Origin: Streptosporangium lutulentum
Lineage (GTDB): Bacteria > Actinomycetota > Actinomycetes > Streptosporangiales > Streptosporangiaceae
Assembly (NCBI RefSeq): GCF_030811455.1
Contig: NZ_JAUSQU010000001.1
Span: 5,518,001 to 5,582,000, forward strand
Length of the DNA: 64,000 nt
Direction of reading: 5' to 3'
The position numbers were made by a program, and so were the translations under genes. Below the pieces are notes generated by a model. The model was not told the DNA's origin. It did not search any database and saw nothing but the letters and a program-made list of their open reading frames with translations. Positions within the stretch are counted from its first letter, which is position 1. Every line of letters begins with the position of its first letter. Shown here in pieces: positions 1 to 7,098 of this stretch.

Positions 1-1042
1 TCTCGTTGCCGGGCACCAGCGAGGACGCCAGCAGCACGGTGTCGCCCTCGGCGATCCGGATCGGGTGGTCGCGGTTGGCCATGCGCGACAGCGCCGCCAT
101 CGGCTCACCCTGGGACCCGGTGCAGATGAGCACCAGATCCTCCGGCGGGTAGGACTCGAGGTCCTTGGGGTCGATGATCAGACCCGGCGGAACGGTCAGG
201 TAACCGAGATCACGGGCGATGCCCATGTTGCGCACCATGGAGCGGCCGACCAGCGCGACCTTGCGGCCGTGGTGGTCGGCGGCGTCCATGACCTGCTGGA
301 CGCGGTGGACGTGGGAGGCGAAGCTCGCCACGATCACTCGCTTGGCCGCGGTGCGGATCACCTCGTCGATGACCGGAGCGATCTCCCGCTCACTGGTGAC
401 GAAGCCCGGCACCTCCGCGTTGGTCGAGTCCGCCATCAACAGGTCGACGCCCTCGGCTCCGAGCCTGGCGAACCCGCCCAGGTCGGTCAGCCGCCCGTCG
501 CTGGGCAGCTGGTCCATCCGGAAGTCACCGGTGTGCAGCACGATGCCCGCGGGGGTCCTGATCGCGACGGCCAGAGCGTCCGGGATCGAGTGGTTGACCG
601 CGAAGAACTCGCACTCGAACGGCCCGAACCGGTGCCGCTCTCCCTCGACGACCTCAAGCTTGGCCGGTTGGATGCGGTGCTCGGTGAGCTTCGCCTCGAT
701 CAGCGCGAGCGTCAGTCTCGACCCCACGAGCGGGATGTCGCGACGCTCACGGAGCAGGTACGGCACGGCGCCGATGTGATCCTCGTGTCCGTGGGTCAGC
801 ACCACGGCCTCGATGTCGTCCAGACGATTCCGGATGTATTCGAAGTCGGGCAGGATCAGATCGATACCGGGCTGGTCGGGCTCGGGGAACAGCACCCCGC
901 AGTCGACGATCAGCAGGCGGCCGTCATACTCGAACACCGCCATGTTGCGGCCGATCTCACCGAGACCGCCCAGCGCGACGATGCGCAGCGCGCCCTCGGC
1001 CATCGCCGGCGGCGGCCCGAGTTCGGGGTGGGGGTGACTCAT
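1..1042 (-). CDS. rnj: Ribonuclease J, 3' end beyond window
   Basis: Metallo-beta-lactamase-fold RNase with exo- and endonuclease activity on RNA, cytoplasmic. From the ATG at 1042 the protein reads MSHPHPELG, then the family start LRIVALGGLGEIGRNM at residues 19-34 and the zinc-binding HGHEDH at residues 84-89. About 347 residues are visible; full-length family members are about 560, so the beta-CASP remainder and C-terminal domain lie outside the window. It sits 174 bp downstream of dapA on the same strand, the usual actinomycete order dapA-rnj. The call is firm; the rest of the protein cannot be judged. Confidence 0.93.
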   Translation of the reverse strand, partial: MSHPHPELGPPPAMAEGALRIVALGGLGEIGRNMAVFEYDGRLLIVDCGVLFPEPDQPGIDLILPDFEYIRNRLDDIEAVVLTHGHEDHIGAVPYLLRERRDIPLVGSRLTLALIEAKLTEHRIQPAKLEVVEGERHRFGPFECEFFAVNHSIPDALAVAIRTPAGIVLHTGDFRMDQLPSDGRLTDLGGFARLGAEGVDLLMADSTNAEVPGFVTSEREIAPVIDEVIRTAAKRVIVASFASHVHRVQQVMDAADHHGRKVALVGRSMVRNMGIARDLGYLTVPPGLIIDPKDLESYPPEDLVLICTGSQGEPMAALSRMANRDHPIRIAEGDTVLLASSLVPGNE

Positions 1043-1216
1043 TCGGCCACACCTCTCTCATGCTTCTTACACGCTTCAGCGGACTCCCCGGACGACGGGA
1101 CTGCTCCCTCGCCCAGCACTCCGTCCCCCAGCGGACCGTTATGTCCTCTGTCTCTCAAACTCCCGTTCCTCTCCACTGCGGCCGGCGAAGGCCGCACGTT
1201 CTTTCTCGTAACTTGC

Positions 1217-2143
1217 TTATGCACCAAATTCGTCGGACAGCTTCACGCCGCCCGCGATCAAGTCTTCGCGCAGTCGCGCCACCTGCTCCTCGGTGGCCTC
1301 CACCAGCGGCAGCCGCGACGGCCCCACAGGCTGTCCCACCAGGGACAACGCCGCCTTCGCCATGATCGCGCCACCGGCCTGCGTCATGATCCCGGAGATC
1401 ACCGGAAGCAGCCTGCGATGGATGCCGAGCGCGCCCGAGACGTCTCCCGAGCGGTACAGCTCCATCATCGCCGCGATCTCGGCGCCCACAACGTGCCCGA
1501 CCACGCTGACACACCCTGCGGCTCCGACCGAGAGCCACGGCAGGTTGAGCGTGTCGTCACCCGAATAGAAGACCAGTCCGGTGGCCGCCATCACCTGCGA
1601 CCCTGCGAACAGGTCGGCCTTGGCGTCCTTCACCGCGATGATCCGCTCGTGGCGGGCAAGCCGTATGAGCGTCTCGGTCAGGATCGGCACGCCACTGCGG
1701 CCAGGAATGTCATAAAGCATAACCGGCAGGCCGGTGGCGTCCGCCACAGCGGTGAAGTGGCGGTAGAGGCCCTCCTGCGGCGGCTTGCTGTAGTAAGGCG
1801 TCACCAGCAGGAGACCGTGGGCTCCGGCGCGCTCGGCGGCCCTGGCCAACTCGACACTGTGATGGGTGTCGTTGCTGCCCGCCCCCGCCACGACCGCGGC
1901 GCGGTCGCCGACCGCTTCGACGACGGCGCGCAGGATGCGCTCCTTCTCGTCGTCGGAGGTCGTCGGGGACTCCCCTGTCGTGCCACTCACGATCAGGCCG
2001 TCGTTGCGCTGCTCGTCCACCAGGTAGGTGGCCAGGCGCTGCACTCCCTCGTAGTCGACCGCACCGTCACCGGTGAACGGTGTGACCATGGCGGTCAGCA
2101 TGTGGCCGAAGGGGGCGTCGGAGGTTCGAATTGGCGCTGCCAT
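1217..2143 (-). CDS. dapA: 4-hydroxy-tetrahydrodipicolinate synthase
   Basis: Condenses pyruvate with aspartate semialdehyde, the first committed step of the diaminopimelate/lysine pathway, in the cytoplasm. The 308-residue protein has the family signature SGTTGESPT (residues 53-61), the catalytic tyrosine in LYDIPGR (Tyr144) and the Schiff-base lysine in AVKDAK (Lys172). The ATG at 2143 was chosen because the protein then begins MAAPIRTSDAPFG; an in-frame start 15 codons upstream would add an unconserved tail. dapB is found 15.7 kb away at 17840-18577, and no thyX gene lies next to dapA, so this locus has been split compared with the common actinomycete order. Confidence 0.95.
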   Translation of the reverse strand: MAAPIRTSDAPFGHMLTAMVTPFTGDGAVDYEGVQRLATYLVDEQRNDGLIVSGTTGESPTTSDDEKERILRAVVEAVGDRAAVVAGAGSNDTHHSVELARAAERAGAHGLLLVTPYYSKPPQEGLYRHFTAVADATGLPVMLYDIPGRSGVPILTETLIRLARHERIIAVKDAKADLFAGSQVMAATGLVFYSGDDTLNLPWLSVGAAGCVSVVGHVVGAEIAAMMELYRSGDVSGALGIHRRLLPVISGIMTQAGGAIMAKAALSLVGQPVGPSRLPLVEATEEQVARLREDLIAGGVKLSDEFGA

Positions 2144-2779
2144 AGACCGAACGCTACCTGGATCCATGGAAACGGTAGACCCCGCCACCCCGCCTAGCCT
2201 CCGTCCACCGATGGGTCAAAGAGTGGATATCCCCCCAAGTGGCCCTCCACACACCGTACAGGCGGATATGAGACATCGAAGCGGACCGCCCGTCGATCTT
2301 TCCGGGCGCCCCGGCCCCCTCGCCCCACACCCGTCGCCACCCCCTGCCACCCCGGGGAATCCGCACCCGGGAGCCACGAGAAGGGGGTGATCGACCGGCC
2401 AGATCCCTCCGTGTCGTCGCCGGCCCCAGCCGACACGGCGATCATCGGAGCGGCGGGGACGCCCCCCGCACGAGCGGGCCGGCATCCAGCCCTTCGTGCC
2501 GGATATGGGAAGTAATAATATTTTTGTCCGGTTTACGCGGCGGCAGCAGCCGGCCTTGAACGAGAAAGAGGCCGCCGATATGTGCTCGGGGGTACACACA
2601 TCGACGACCTCTACCGTTCAATCGCGGGTGCTTACGTGGGTGTTACACGGTCTCTGAGATATTTTTCGCCACTTTCGGGAGACGCTCAAAGTTGGAGTCC
2701 CAAATTGCCTCCATTACCCTGAGTTGTTCGCCGAATACGACAGGATGGGACGACGCCTGTCGAACCCAGGGATGGACAC
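2144..2779. other. Intergenic region upstream of dapA
   Basis: No convincing gene is seen in these 636 bases. The stretch 2500-2530 and the stretch 2580-2690 are clearly richer in A and T than their surroundings, which fits promoter regions for dapA (minus strand) and the GntR gene at 2780 (plus strand). The open frames here are low-complexity, overlap one another on both strands, and lack recognisable domains or good ribosome-binding sites. Confidence 0.5.
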
Positions 2780-3505
2780 GTGGCAAGCTCCGATCCGGTC
2801 TACCTGCGCGTCGTCGCCGATATCCGCCGCCAGATCGTCGACGGCTCCCTATCTCCCGGCGCCTCGATCCCCTCGCGCGCCCAGCTGACCAGAAAGTACG
2901 GCGTGGGCGAGACCGCGGCCCGCCACGCCCTGCGCGTGCTCGCCGCCGAAGGCCTGATCGTCGGCCGCGTCGGCTCGGGCCACTACGTCAGATCCCGGCC
3001 CCTGCTGCTGCCCCTGCATCGCTGGCGCTTCCACGACCACCACGCCCCCTTCGGCGCCGACATCCAGTCGCAGGGCACCCGGGCCACCTGGGACTGGCGG
3101 ACCGAACCCGCCGACGCCACCCCCGACATCGCCCAGCGCCTCCGCCTGGAGGAGCCCGCCGCGGTGACCCGCACCAGCTACGTCTTCCGCGGCGACGGCA
3201 AACCAGTCCAGCTCGCCACCTCGTACGAACCCGCCGAGTTCGGCGAGCCCGTCGCCGAGGAGCACCCCCGCGGTCTGATCAGCCGCCTGTCCGCCCTCGG
3301 AGTGAAGATCACCGAGATCGTGGAGCAGGTCTACACCCGCGTCCCCCAGCCCGCCGAGAGCGACGCCCTCGCCCTGCCCGCGGGCGTCCACGTCCTTCAT
3401 GTGGAGCGCACCCACTGGGCCGGAGACCGCCCGGTCGAGACCAGCGACATCATCATCCCCGGCGATCGCTTCCGCCTGGTCTACTCCCACCCGCTCATCC
3501 CCTGA
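2780..3505 (+). CDS. GntR-family regulator, HutC type with UTRA domain
   Basis: Ligand-responsive transcription factor. Residues about 5-70 form a GntR winged helix (PVYLRVVADIRRQIVDG, then GVGETAARHALRVLAAEG) and residues about 95-240 form a UTRA effector domain ending in the typical VETSDIIIPGDRFRLVY. The start is a GTG at 2780 giving VASSDPVYLR; the nearby ATG at 2772 is out of frame. It lies 184 bp upstream of radC on the same strand, and the gap holds a CTGGT-ACCAG inverted repeat that could be its operator. The effector is unknown; HutC-type members usually sense sugars, amino acids or related small molecules. Confidence 0.85.
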   Translation: MASSDPVYLRVVADIRRQIVDGSLSPGASIPSRAQLTRKYGVGETAARHALRVLAAEGLIVGRVGSGHYVRSRPLLLPLHRWRFHDHHAPFGADIQSQGTRATWDWRTEPADATPDIAQRLRLEEPAAVTRTSYVFRGDGKPVQLATSYEPAEFGEPVAEEHPRGLISRLSALGVKITEIVEQVYTRVPQPAESDALALPAGVHVLHVERTHWAGDRPVETSDIIIPGDRFRLVYSHPLIP

Positions 3506-3649
3506 CGAAGCCCCGCCTCCGGCGGGCCGGCGACCCGGCGCGTCCTCCGACTCCGGCGGAGGAGGCACGCACCCCTTTTCCGGACCGGCCTCCACGGATG
3601 ACCGGCCGGAGCCGTGGGCGGCCATCCGGAGCCGGATTGTCTGCGCCAC

Positions 3650-3668
3650 CTGGTACAACCAGTCTGGT
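3650..3668. promoter_or_regulatory. CTGGT-aca-ACCAG inverted repeat, candidate GntR operator
   Basis: CTGGT (3650-3654) and ACCAG (3658-3662) form an inverted repeat with a 3-nt centre, followed by another CTGGT at 3664-3668. It sits 22 bp before the radC start. GntR/HutC proteins bind short dyads of this general kind, and one is encoded just upstream. Binding is inferred. Confidence 0.4.
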
Positions 3669-3689
3669 TTCCCGAGCCGGAGGTGCCGA

Positions 3690-4346
3690 GTGCGCGTCAA
3701 GGACATGTCCCCCAACGACCAGCCTCGCGAGCGACTGCTGTCGAGGGGCGCGACCGCACTGGCCGACCGGGAGCTGCTCGCCCTGCTGATCGGTTCGGGC
3801 AGCCGGGGCGCCAACGCGGTCGAGCTCGCCTCCCACCTGATCGCCCACTGCGGCGACCTGCGCGGGCTGGCCCGCTCCGACGCCCACCGCCTGATGTCGG
3901 TTCCCGGCATCGGCCCCGCGAAGGCCGCCCGGGTCATCGCCGCCTTCCATCTCGTACGGCAGGCGCAGTCCGAGCCGGAGCGCCGCCGCGTCAGATCCTC
4001 GGGAGACCTGGCCGCCGTCGCCTCCCCGCTTCTGCGCGGCCTCGGCCACGAGCGCGTGGTCGTCGTGGTCTGCGACCCGAGCGGGGCGGTGACCCGCGCG
4101 ACGATCGTCAGCGAGGGCGGCAGCGACCACGCCCCGGCACCCGTCCGCGAGATCATGAGCGCCGTTCTCACCTCGGGCGGTTCCTCCTTCGGCCTGGCCC
4201 ACAACCACCCCAGCGGCTCCCTCGACCCCAGCCCGGCCGACCTGGAGGTCACCGCCCGGCTGCGCGAGGCCGCCGAGACCCTGGGCCTGCGCTTCCTCGA
4301 CCACGTGATCGTCACCGACACCGCATGGCGTCGCATCGCCCCGTGA
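3690..4346 (+). CDS. radC: RadC/JAB-domain protein
   Basis: The family has a UPF0758 helix-hairpin-helix region and a JAB/MPN metal-binding domain; its cellular role is still unclear despite the old radiation-repair name. The 218-residue protein has the HhH-like segment VPGIGPAKAARVIAAF at about residues 71-86 and the JAB zinc motif AHNHPSGSLDPSPAD near residues 170-184. The GTG at 3690 is chosen because GGAGG at 3679-3683 sits 6 nt before it; an ATG five codons later is a weaker option. The gene ends at a run of four stem-loops. Confidence 0.9.
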   Translation: MRVKDMSPNDQPRERLLSRGATALADRELLALLIGSGSRGANAVELASHLIAHCGDLRGLARSDAHRLMSVPGIGPAKAARVIAAFHLVRQAQSEPERRRVRSSGDLAAVASPLLRGLGHERVVVVVCDPSGAVTRATIVSEGGSDHAPAPVREIMSAVLTSGGSSFGLAHNHPSGSLDPSPADLEVTARLREAAETLGLRFLDHVIVTDTAWRRIAP

Positions 4347-4367
4347 CGGTTCGCGCGCCGCTCTTCG

Positions 4368-4404
4368 AGGGTGGTCCCGCGCCCCGGCGGCGCGGGACCA
4401 CCCT
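4368..4404. terminator. Stem-loop 1 of 4 after radC
   Basis: Perfect 14-bp inverted repeat (4368-4381 with 4391-4404; arms AGGGTGGTCCCGCG and its complement) with a 9-nt loop, 22 bp after the radC stop. There is no T-run, which is common for actinobacterial terminators. Confidence 0.75.
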
Positions 4405-4444
4405 CCGCACCCGGCGGGACGTGGGATTCCCGCCGGAGTTGGAC

Positions 4445-4490
4445 CGGTGGTTCCGTATCGCCCCTCCAAGGATCTGATACGGAACCACCG
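4445..4490. terminator. Stem-loop 2 of 4
   Basis: Perfect 15-bp inverted repeat, 4445-4459 with 4476-4490 (left arm CGGTGGTTCCGTATC), loop of 16 nt. Its sequence is unrelated to the other three stem-loops here. Confidence 0.65.
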
Positions 4491-4532
4491 CCCTGCCTCC
4501 TCAGCCGTCTCTGGCCCGCCGAGGAGGCAGGG
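4491..4532. terminator. Stem-loop 3 of 4
   Basis: Perfect 12-bp inverted repeat, 4491-4502 (CCCTGCCTCCTC) with 4521-4532, loop of 18 nt. It directly abuts stem-loop 2 with no spacing. Confidence 0.6.
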
Positions 4533-4541
4533 AGTCGTGAG

Positions 4542-4586
4542 GTGCCCGGCGGCGGGAAGCCTCACCCGCTTCCCGCCGCCGGGCAC
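4542..4586. terminator. Stem-loop 4 of 4
   Basis: Perfect 19-bp inverted repeat, 4542-4560 (GTGCCCGGCGGCGGGAAGC) with 4568-4586, loop CTCACCC. It lies 24 bp from the stop of the convergent gene 4611-4895, so it could stop transcripts from both sides. Confidence 0.75.
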
Positions 4587-4610
4587 GCTTGTCGAGCCGT
4601 CGACGGGTGG

Positions 4611-4895
4611 TCAACGCGCACTGCCCATCAGCAGACGGAGCCACAGCTCCTGTGTCTCCCTCGCGACCGTCCAGGGCGACTCGTGCACGCTCACCACTCC
4701 TCTCAACCGGTGTGTCCGCCGTACGAACATCAGCCCGCCCGCCTGGCACAGCTCGTAGAAGGTCGCCAAGCAGTCACAGGTGTGCTCCTTCACCCGCACC
4801 CGACCGGCCCTCGGCAGTGTCGGCCGCCAGTCGATCGACTGATGCCCCACCCGCAACACCCCCGGATGGTGCCCGTGGTGCCGCTCCTCCAGCAC
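4611..4895 (-). CDS. Conserved small protein of unknown function
   Basis: A 94-residue protein I recognise only as a type of actinomycete hypothetical protein. It has a pair of cysteines (EHTCDCLATFYELCQAGG, about residues 37-54), a histidine-rich N-terminus (ERHHGHHPG) and a C-terminal SPWTVARETQELWLRLLMG. The start is a GTG at 4895 preceded by GGAGGTGA at a good distance. It is convergent with radC and divergent from the double-GntR gene at 5032, with a 136-bp promoter region between them. Similar small proteins are often found beside GntR-family genes in actinomycetes (general impression). No function can be assigned. Confidence 0.6.
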   Translation of the reverse strand: MLEERHHGHHPGVLRVGHQSIDWRPTLPRAGRVRVKEHTCDCLATFYELCQAGGLMFVRRTHRLRGVVSVHESPWTVARETQELWLRLLMGSAR

Positions 4896-4953
4896 CTCGG
4901 GTCACCTCCACCCCCTTCAGGCACCGGTCGATCATAGTTCACCTTACTCCTAC

Positions 4954-4962
4954 TGGTTCAGT
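4954..4962 (+). promoter_or_regulatory. TGGTTCAGT element before first double-GntR gene
   Basis: The 9-mer TGGTTCAGT (inside the dyad ACTGgttCAGT) lies 78 bp before the start at 5032. The identical 9-mer occurs at 5565-5573, 48 bp before the paralogous gene at 5613. This suggests a shared regulator-binding site. Confidence 0.4.
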
Positions 4963-5019
4963 ACACCTATACATTGGGTCGCCAGGCGTCTGATTTGTGA
5001 GGGCATGTACTGTTTGGTC

Positions 5020-5025
5020 TATCCT
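5020..5025 (+). promoter_or_regulatory. -10 box TATCCT, likely leaderless transcript
   Basis: TATCCT matches the actinobacterial -10 pattern TANNNT and ends exactly 6 nt before the ATG at 5032, the spacing expected if transcription starts at the start codon. A possible -35 is TTGTGA at 4995-5000. No ribosome-binding site precedes the ATG. Confidence 0.5.
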
Positions 5026-5031
5026 GTGAAC

Positions 5032-5526
5032 ATGCTTGACCGCGAGGGCCCCACACCGGTCTACAAACAGGTCGCCGAGATGATCCGCGCACGCATCCAG
5101 GTCGGCGAACTCGGTCCCGGCGAAGCCGTGCCCAGCGAGGCCGAACTCGAAGTCGAGTACGGCATCGCCAGGACGACCGCCCGCAGGGTCGCACGGGAGC
5201 TCCGCGAACAAGGTCTGGCGTACACGGTCCAGGGAGAGGGCACCTTCGTCGGCGAGCCGGGAACTCCACGGCCAGATGATCAGTTGCCGATATATCAGCA
5301 GATCGCAGCAGACATCCGAACTCGGATCCAGAGCGGCGAGCTACGCCCAAACCGGCGAGTCCCCAGCGAGAAGAAGCTCATGGAGAAGCACGGCGTCGCA
5401 AAGGCCACGGTGCGCCAGGCGATGGGTGCCCTGCGCGACCAGGGATGGGTGTTCACCGTGCCCTATCGCGGTACGTACGTATCACTCGTCGAAGACTGGC
5501 CCGAGCAAGGGGAACCGAAAAAATAG
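5032..5526 (+). CDS. Double GntR winged-helix protein, first of pair
   Basis: A 164-residue protein made of two GntR DNA-binding domains and nothing else. Domain 1 is residues about 9-74 (PVYKQVAEMIRARIQVGEL, IARTTARRVARELREQGL, EGTFV) and domain 2 is residues about 86-151 (PIYQQIAADIRTRIQSGEL, VAKATVRQAMGALRDQGW, RGTYV). There is no UTRA, FCD or other effector domain. GntR proteins normally carry one winged helix plus an effector domain and dimerise; here the tandem domains might read two half-sites within one chain. ATG 5032 is preferred over ATG 5005 because of the -10 box placement and because its product MLDREGPTPVY matches the start of the paralogue at 5613. Confidence 0.8.
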   Translation: MLDREGPTPVYKQVAEMIRARIQVGELGPGEAVPSEAELEVEYGIARTTARRVARELREQGLAYTVQGEGTFVGEPGTPRPDDQLPIYQQIAADIRTRIQSGELRPNRRVPSEKKLMEKHGVAKATVRQAMGALRDQGWVFTVPYRGTYVSLVEDWPEQGEPKK

Positions 5527-5564
5527 CCCCAAATCAACCTTATACGTCTAGCACTCATATCAAT

Positions 5565-5606
5565 TGGTTCAGTCGACCACTGTCTCCTTTGCAGACCGAT
5601 TACCCT
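5565..5606 (+). promoter_or_regulatory. Promoter region of second double-GntR gene
   Basis: TGGTTCAGT at 5565-5573 repeats the element before the first gene. TACCCT at 5601-5606 fits the -10 pattern and ends 6 nt before the GTG at 5613, again the leaderless arrangement. Confidence 0.45.
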
Positions 5607-5612
5607 GCGGTC

Positions 5613-6110
5613 GTGCTGGACCACGAAAGCGACATCCATCTATACGTTCAGGTAGCCGACATCATCCGTCAGCGCGTCCTGGCGGGACATCTCTCCCCCG
5701 GCGACGCCGTACCAAGCGAGACCGAACTGAAGAGCACGTTCGGCATCGCCAGAACCACCGCCCGACAGGCGATCAGAATGCTTCGGGACGAGGGTCTCGT
5801 GCACACCGCCCAGGGCGAGGGCACATTCGTCGGTTCGCCTGGCGAAACGATGCGCAAAAAACGAAAAACACCGCTATATCAAAAGATCGCGAATGAACTG
5901 GCCGACCGCGTCAAGCGTGGCGAACTCAAGCCCCGCCGCCCCGTTCCCAGCGAGAGCACCTTGGTGCAGCAGTACGGCGTCGCCCGGGAGACGGTACGCC
6001 ATGCGATCGGACTCCTCCGGGAGCAGGGGTGGGTGTACACCGTCCCCCAGCGCGGTACCTACGTGTCACGGCCCGAAGAATGGCCGGACACGACAGAGGA
6101 AGACACCTGA
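5613..6110 (+). CDS. Double GntR winged-helix protein, second of pair
   Basis: A 165-residue paralogue of the preceding gene with the same two-domain plan: domain 1 at about residues 8-74 (IHLYVQVADIIRQRVLAG, IARTTARQAIRMLRDEGL) and domain 2 at about residues 84-150 (PLYQKIANELADRVKRGEL, VARETVRHAIGLLREQGW, RGTYVSRPEEW). The GTG at 5613 was chosen because it gives VLDHESDIHLYVQ, parallel to the start of the first gene, and because TACCCT lies 6 nt upstream. The 86-bp gap between the two genes has its own promoter-like sequence, so each seems to be transcribed separately. A gene duplication is the simplest explanation. No effector domain is present. Confidence 0.78.
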   Translation: MLDHESDIHLYVQVADIIRQRVLAGHLSPGDAVPSETELKSTFGIARTTARQAIRMLRDEGLVHTAQGEGTFVGSPGETMRKKRKTPLYQKIANELADRVKRGELKPRRPVPSESTLVQQYGVARETVRHAIGLLREQGWVYTVPQRGTYVSRPEEWPDTTEEDT

Positions 6111-6240
6111 TACCTCCGACAAGTCAGCCTGCCTTTTCGATACGTCACATGACCCGGCCTTGTTCTTCGGGGGATCGGTTGCCGACAGCGTGGGATCGGC
6201 TTTGGGAAGGCTTTTACTGGGCGAAATAGACTGTTCTGTG

Positions 6241-7065
6241 ATGAAGAACAAGCCTTCCTACGCTCTCGACTCGGTTGACAACGCCCTGTTGCTGGTACAG
6301 ATGCTGCGCGACCAGGGAAGGCTCCGTGTCCGGCAGGCGGCGGAGGATCTGGGGATCGCCCCCTCCACCGCCCATCGGCTGCTGGCCATGCTGGTCTACC
6401 GTGATTTCGCCCGGCAGGACGAGAACCGCTGCTACGTTCCCGGGCCGGGCCTGTCGGCCCATCTGGTCGACGGTTCCACCGCCCAGCGCCTCCGGCGAGT
6501 GCTGCTGCCGTCCATGGACGTGCTCTGTGACCGCGTCGGCGAGACCGTGAACCTCATGGTGCGGGTCGGCACGCAGATCAGGTTCCTCGCCAGCGTCGAG
6601 AGCACGCAGACGCTCCACATAGGCGATCGGCGGGGAACCATCCTTCCCGCCGAGCGGTCGTCCGGCGGCAAGGCCATGCTCGCCGAGCTCGACCGCGAGG
6701 AACTGGCGAACCTGTACCTCGAAGGCGGCGAGGAGACGCTGGCACAACCCGTCGAAGGCCCCGAGGAGGACCTGGCGACGCCGCGGGCGCGCGCCGACGA
6801 CAAGGAGAGGATGTCGTTCCCGGAGTTCCAGCGGCTGGTGAGGGAACTGGACATGGTTCGCGAGCGCGGCTACGGATTCAACCTTGAGGAGACGGAGACC
6901 GGGGTGTGCGCCGTCGGCCGATGCGTGTTCGACGTGTCGGGGCGACCGGTCGCGGCGATCGTGATCGCCGTGCCCTCGGTGCGCTTCACCAGAAACCGGA
7001 TTCCCGGCCTGGTGAACGAGCTGCGGCGCACGACGGAGCAGGCCCGGTTGAGCCTGAGCGCGTGA
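6241..7065 (+). CDS. IclR-family transcriptional regulator
   Basis: A 274-residue regulator with an N-terminal winged helix (VRQAAEDLGIAPSTAHRLLAML, about residues 30-51) and a C-terminal IclR effector domain (ETVNLMVRVG; LPAERSSGGKAMLAEL; the ligand-pocket style GVCAVGRCVFDVSGRPVAAIVIAVPS). It is convergent with the gentisate dioxygenase gene, 33 bp apart. IclR proteins often control aromatic catabolism genes beside them, so gentisate or a related aromatic is the likely signal (inference). The ATG at 6241 is preceded by an in-frame GTG at 6238; TAGACT at 6227-6232 may be the -10 box, in which case the transcript is leaderless or nearly so. Confidence 0.88.
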   Translation: MKNKPSYALDSVDNALLLVQMLRDQGRLRVRQAAEDLGIAPSTAHRLLAMLVYRDFARQDENRCYVPGPGLSAHLVDGSTAQRLRRVLLPSMDVLCDRVGETVNLMVRVGTQIRFLASVESTQTLHIGDRRGTILPAERSSGGKAMLAELDREELANLYLEGGEETLAQPVEGPEEDLATPRARADDKERMSFPEFQRLVRELDMVRERGYGFNLEETETGVCAVGRCVFDVSGRPVAAIVIAVPSVRFTRNRIPGLVNELRRTTEQARLSLSA

Positions 7066-7098
7066 GCGGGGCAGGGAAGACCGCCTCGGAGGCGGCTG

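Noticed and set aside
2692..3789. A long plus-strand frame over the GntR and radC genes
   Set aside because: It is Arg/Pro-rich, overlaps two genes with clear domains in other frames and lacks a ribosome-binding site.
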